This document shows, piece after piece, positions 48,846 to 48,963 of a DNA stretch of 48,963 nt. The DNA lies in assembly GCA_945883785.1 (NCBI GenBank), contig CAMCYD010000004.1:1-48963 (forward strand). Direction: 5' to 3'. Under the pieces are notes generated by a model. That model had not been told where the DNA came from. It made no database searches and saw nothing but the letters and a program-made list of their open reading frames with translations. Position 1 is the stretch's first letter. Each line of letters begins with the position of its first letter. Position numbers and translations under genes: made by a program. Source of the DNA: Helicobacter pylori PMSS1. GTDB lineage: Bacteria > Campylobacterota > Campylobacteria > Campylobacterales > Arcobacteraceae.

Positions 48846-48963
48846 TTATAAACAGTTTCAATCATCATCTTTCCCCTTTAAAAATAACCATTTGCATGGA
48901 GCAAAAAGTGATTTTTAAAGTGAAAATCTAATAATTGCTACTATTCATACTCAAAATCTTTGA
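48833..48963. repeat. Terminal direct repeat, right copy
   Basis: Exact copy of bases 1-131, continuous with the complete galU gene. See the left copy. Joining the ends gives galU followed by the palindromic repeat region and then the aminotransferase operon. Confidence 0.95.
48842..48931 (+). CDS. Possible 29-residue ORF overlapping galU stop (also at 10-99)
   Basis: The ATG overlaps the galU TGA (ATGA), an arrangement typical of coupled genes, and opens 29 codons to TAA at 48929-48931. The same frame is at 10-99 in the left repeat copy. The peptide (Met-Ile-Ile-Asn-Ser-Phe-Asn-His-His and on) is not recognised. It may be a degraded start of a following operon gene, or chance. Confidence 0.25.
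   Translation: MIINSFNHHLSPLKITICMEQKVIFKVKI

Overview
The window is a gene-dense, low-G+C chromosomal segment from a member of the Campylobacterota (the former Epsilonproteobacteria). Supporting marks are the dnaA-dnaN-gyrB block with DnaA boxes on both sides of dnaA, a desulforubrerythrin-type rubrerythrin beside a PerR-like regulator, LPP20- and CsgG-type lipoproteins, ThyX, PurT, a DUF507-carA pair, and T-rich extended -10 promoters without an obvious -35. An Arcobacter-like or Sulfurimonas-like relative is plausible, but I cannot name the genus. No rRNA, tRNA, CRISPR array, integrase, transposase or plasmid replication/transfer gene is visible. The last 131 bases repeat the first 131 exactly and run through the 3' end of galU, so the sequence reads as a closed circle or tandem unit of 48,832 bp, or as an assembly-graph cycle.

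Layout. 1-515: non-coding region after galU with a palindromic dispersed repeat and a hairpin leader. 516-3720: class V aminotransferase, hisZ-like and purA operon. 3740-6719: second palindromic repeat, a structured leader, then DUF507, carA and a DUF475/TerC-like membrane protein. 6771-10799: RluA-type pseudouridine synthase, gpsA, and two lipoproteins (CsgG-like, LPP20-like). 10859-13315: miaA, HAD phosphatase, NifX-like protein, small outer-membrane barrel. 13380-14574 (minus): purM and a DUF2892 protein. 14783-16886: a second copy of the structured leader, DUF485 and an ActP-type symporter. 16963-19585: purT, hemD, thyX. 19693-27831: OmpR-type regulator, ruvC, bipartite oriC, dnaA, dnaN, gyrB, mnmG. 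27864-31456: lipoprotein, HMA-like protein, PseG-like protein, MORN-repeat protein and an unknown. 31457-35198: a nitrosative-stress-like module (FNR-type box, hemerythrin, DUF2249, polytopic membrane protein, Crp/Fnr regulator, PAS response regulator). 35256-38601: FmdE-like protein, then the typA-sixA-ychJ operon. 38776-40702: peroxiredoxin, rubrerythrin and PerR-like gene. 40703-40786: an 84-bp MITE-like insertion. 40792-44155: degenerate HD-GYP protein, DUF234 ATPase, orphan TAXI-type binding protein. 44199-48845: outer-membrane barrel, M23 peptidase, aldehyde dehydrogenase, Cys-rich protein, galU.

The least explained signal is a pair of matching 5' leaders (about 3861-4003 and 14783-14919). 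They sit before two unrelated operons (DUF507-carA and DUF485-actP). Each has two hairpins, then a shared 17-base core, then a hairpin that buries the Shine-Dalgarno sequence. The core can pair either upstream or with the ribosome-binding site, the usual logic of a translational riboswitch or regulator-bound leader, and I do not recognise it as a known class. Other notable signals are a perfect FNR-type palindrome at a class II distance before hemerythrin with a cognate-looking regulator 2 kb away, several genes that look leaderless, and an HD-GYP protein that has lost its metal ligands.
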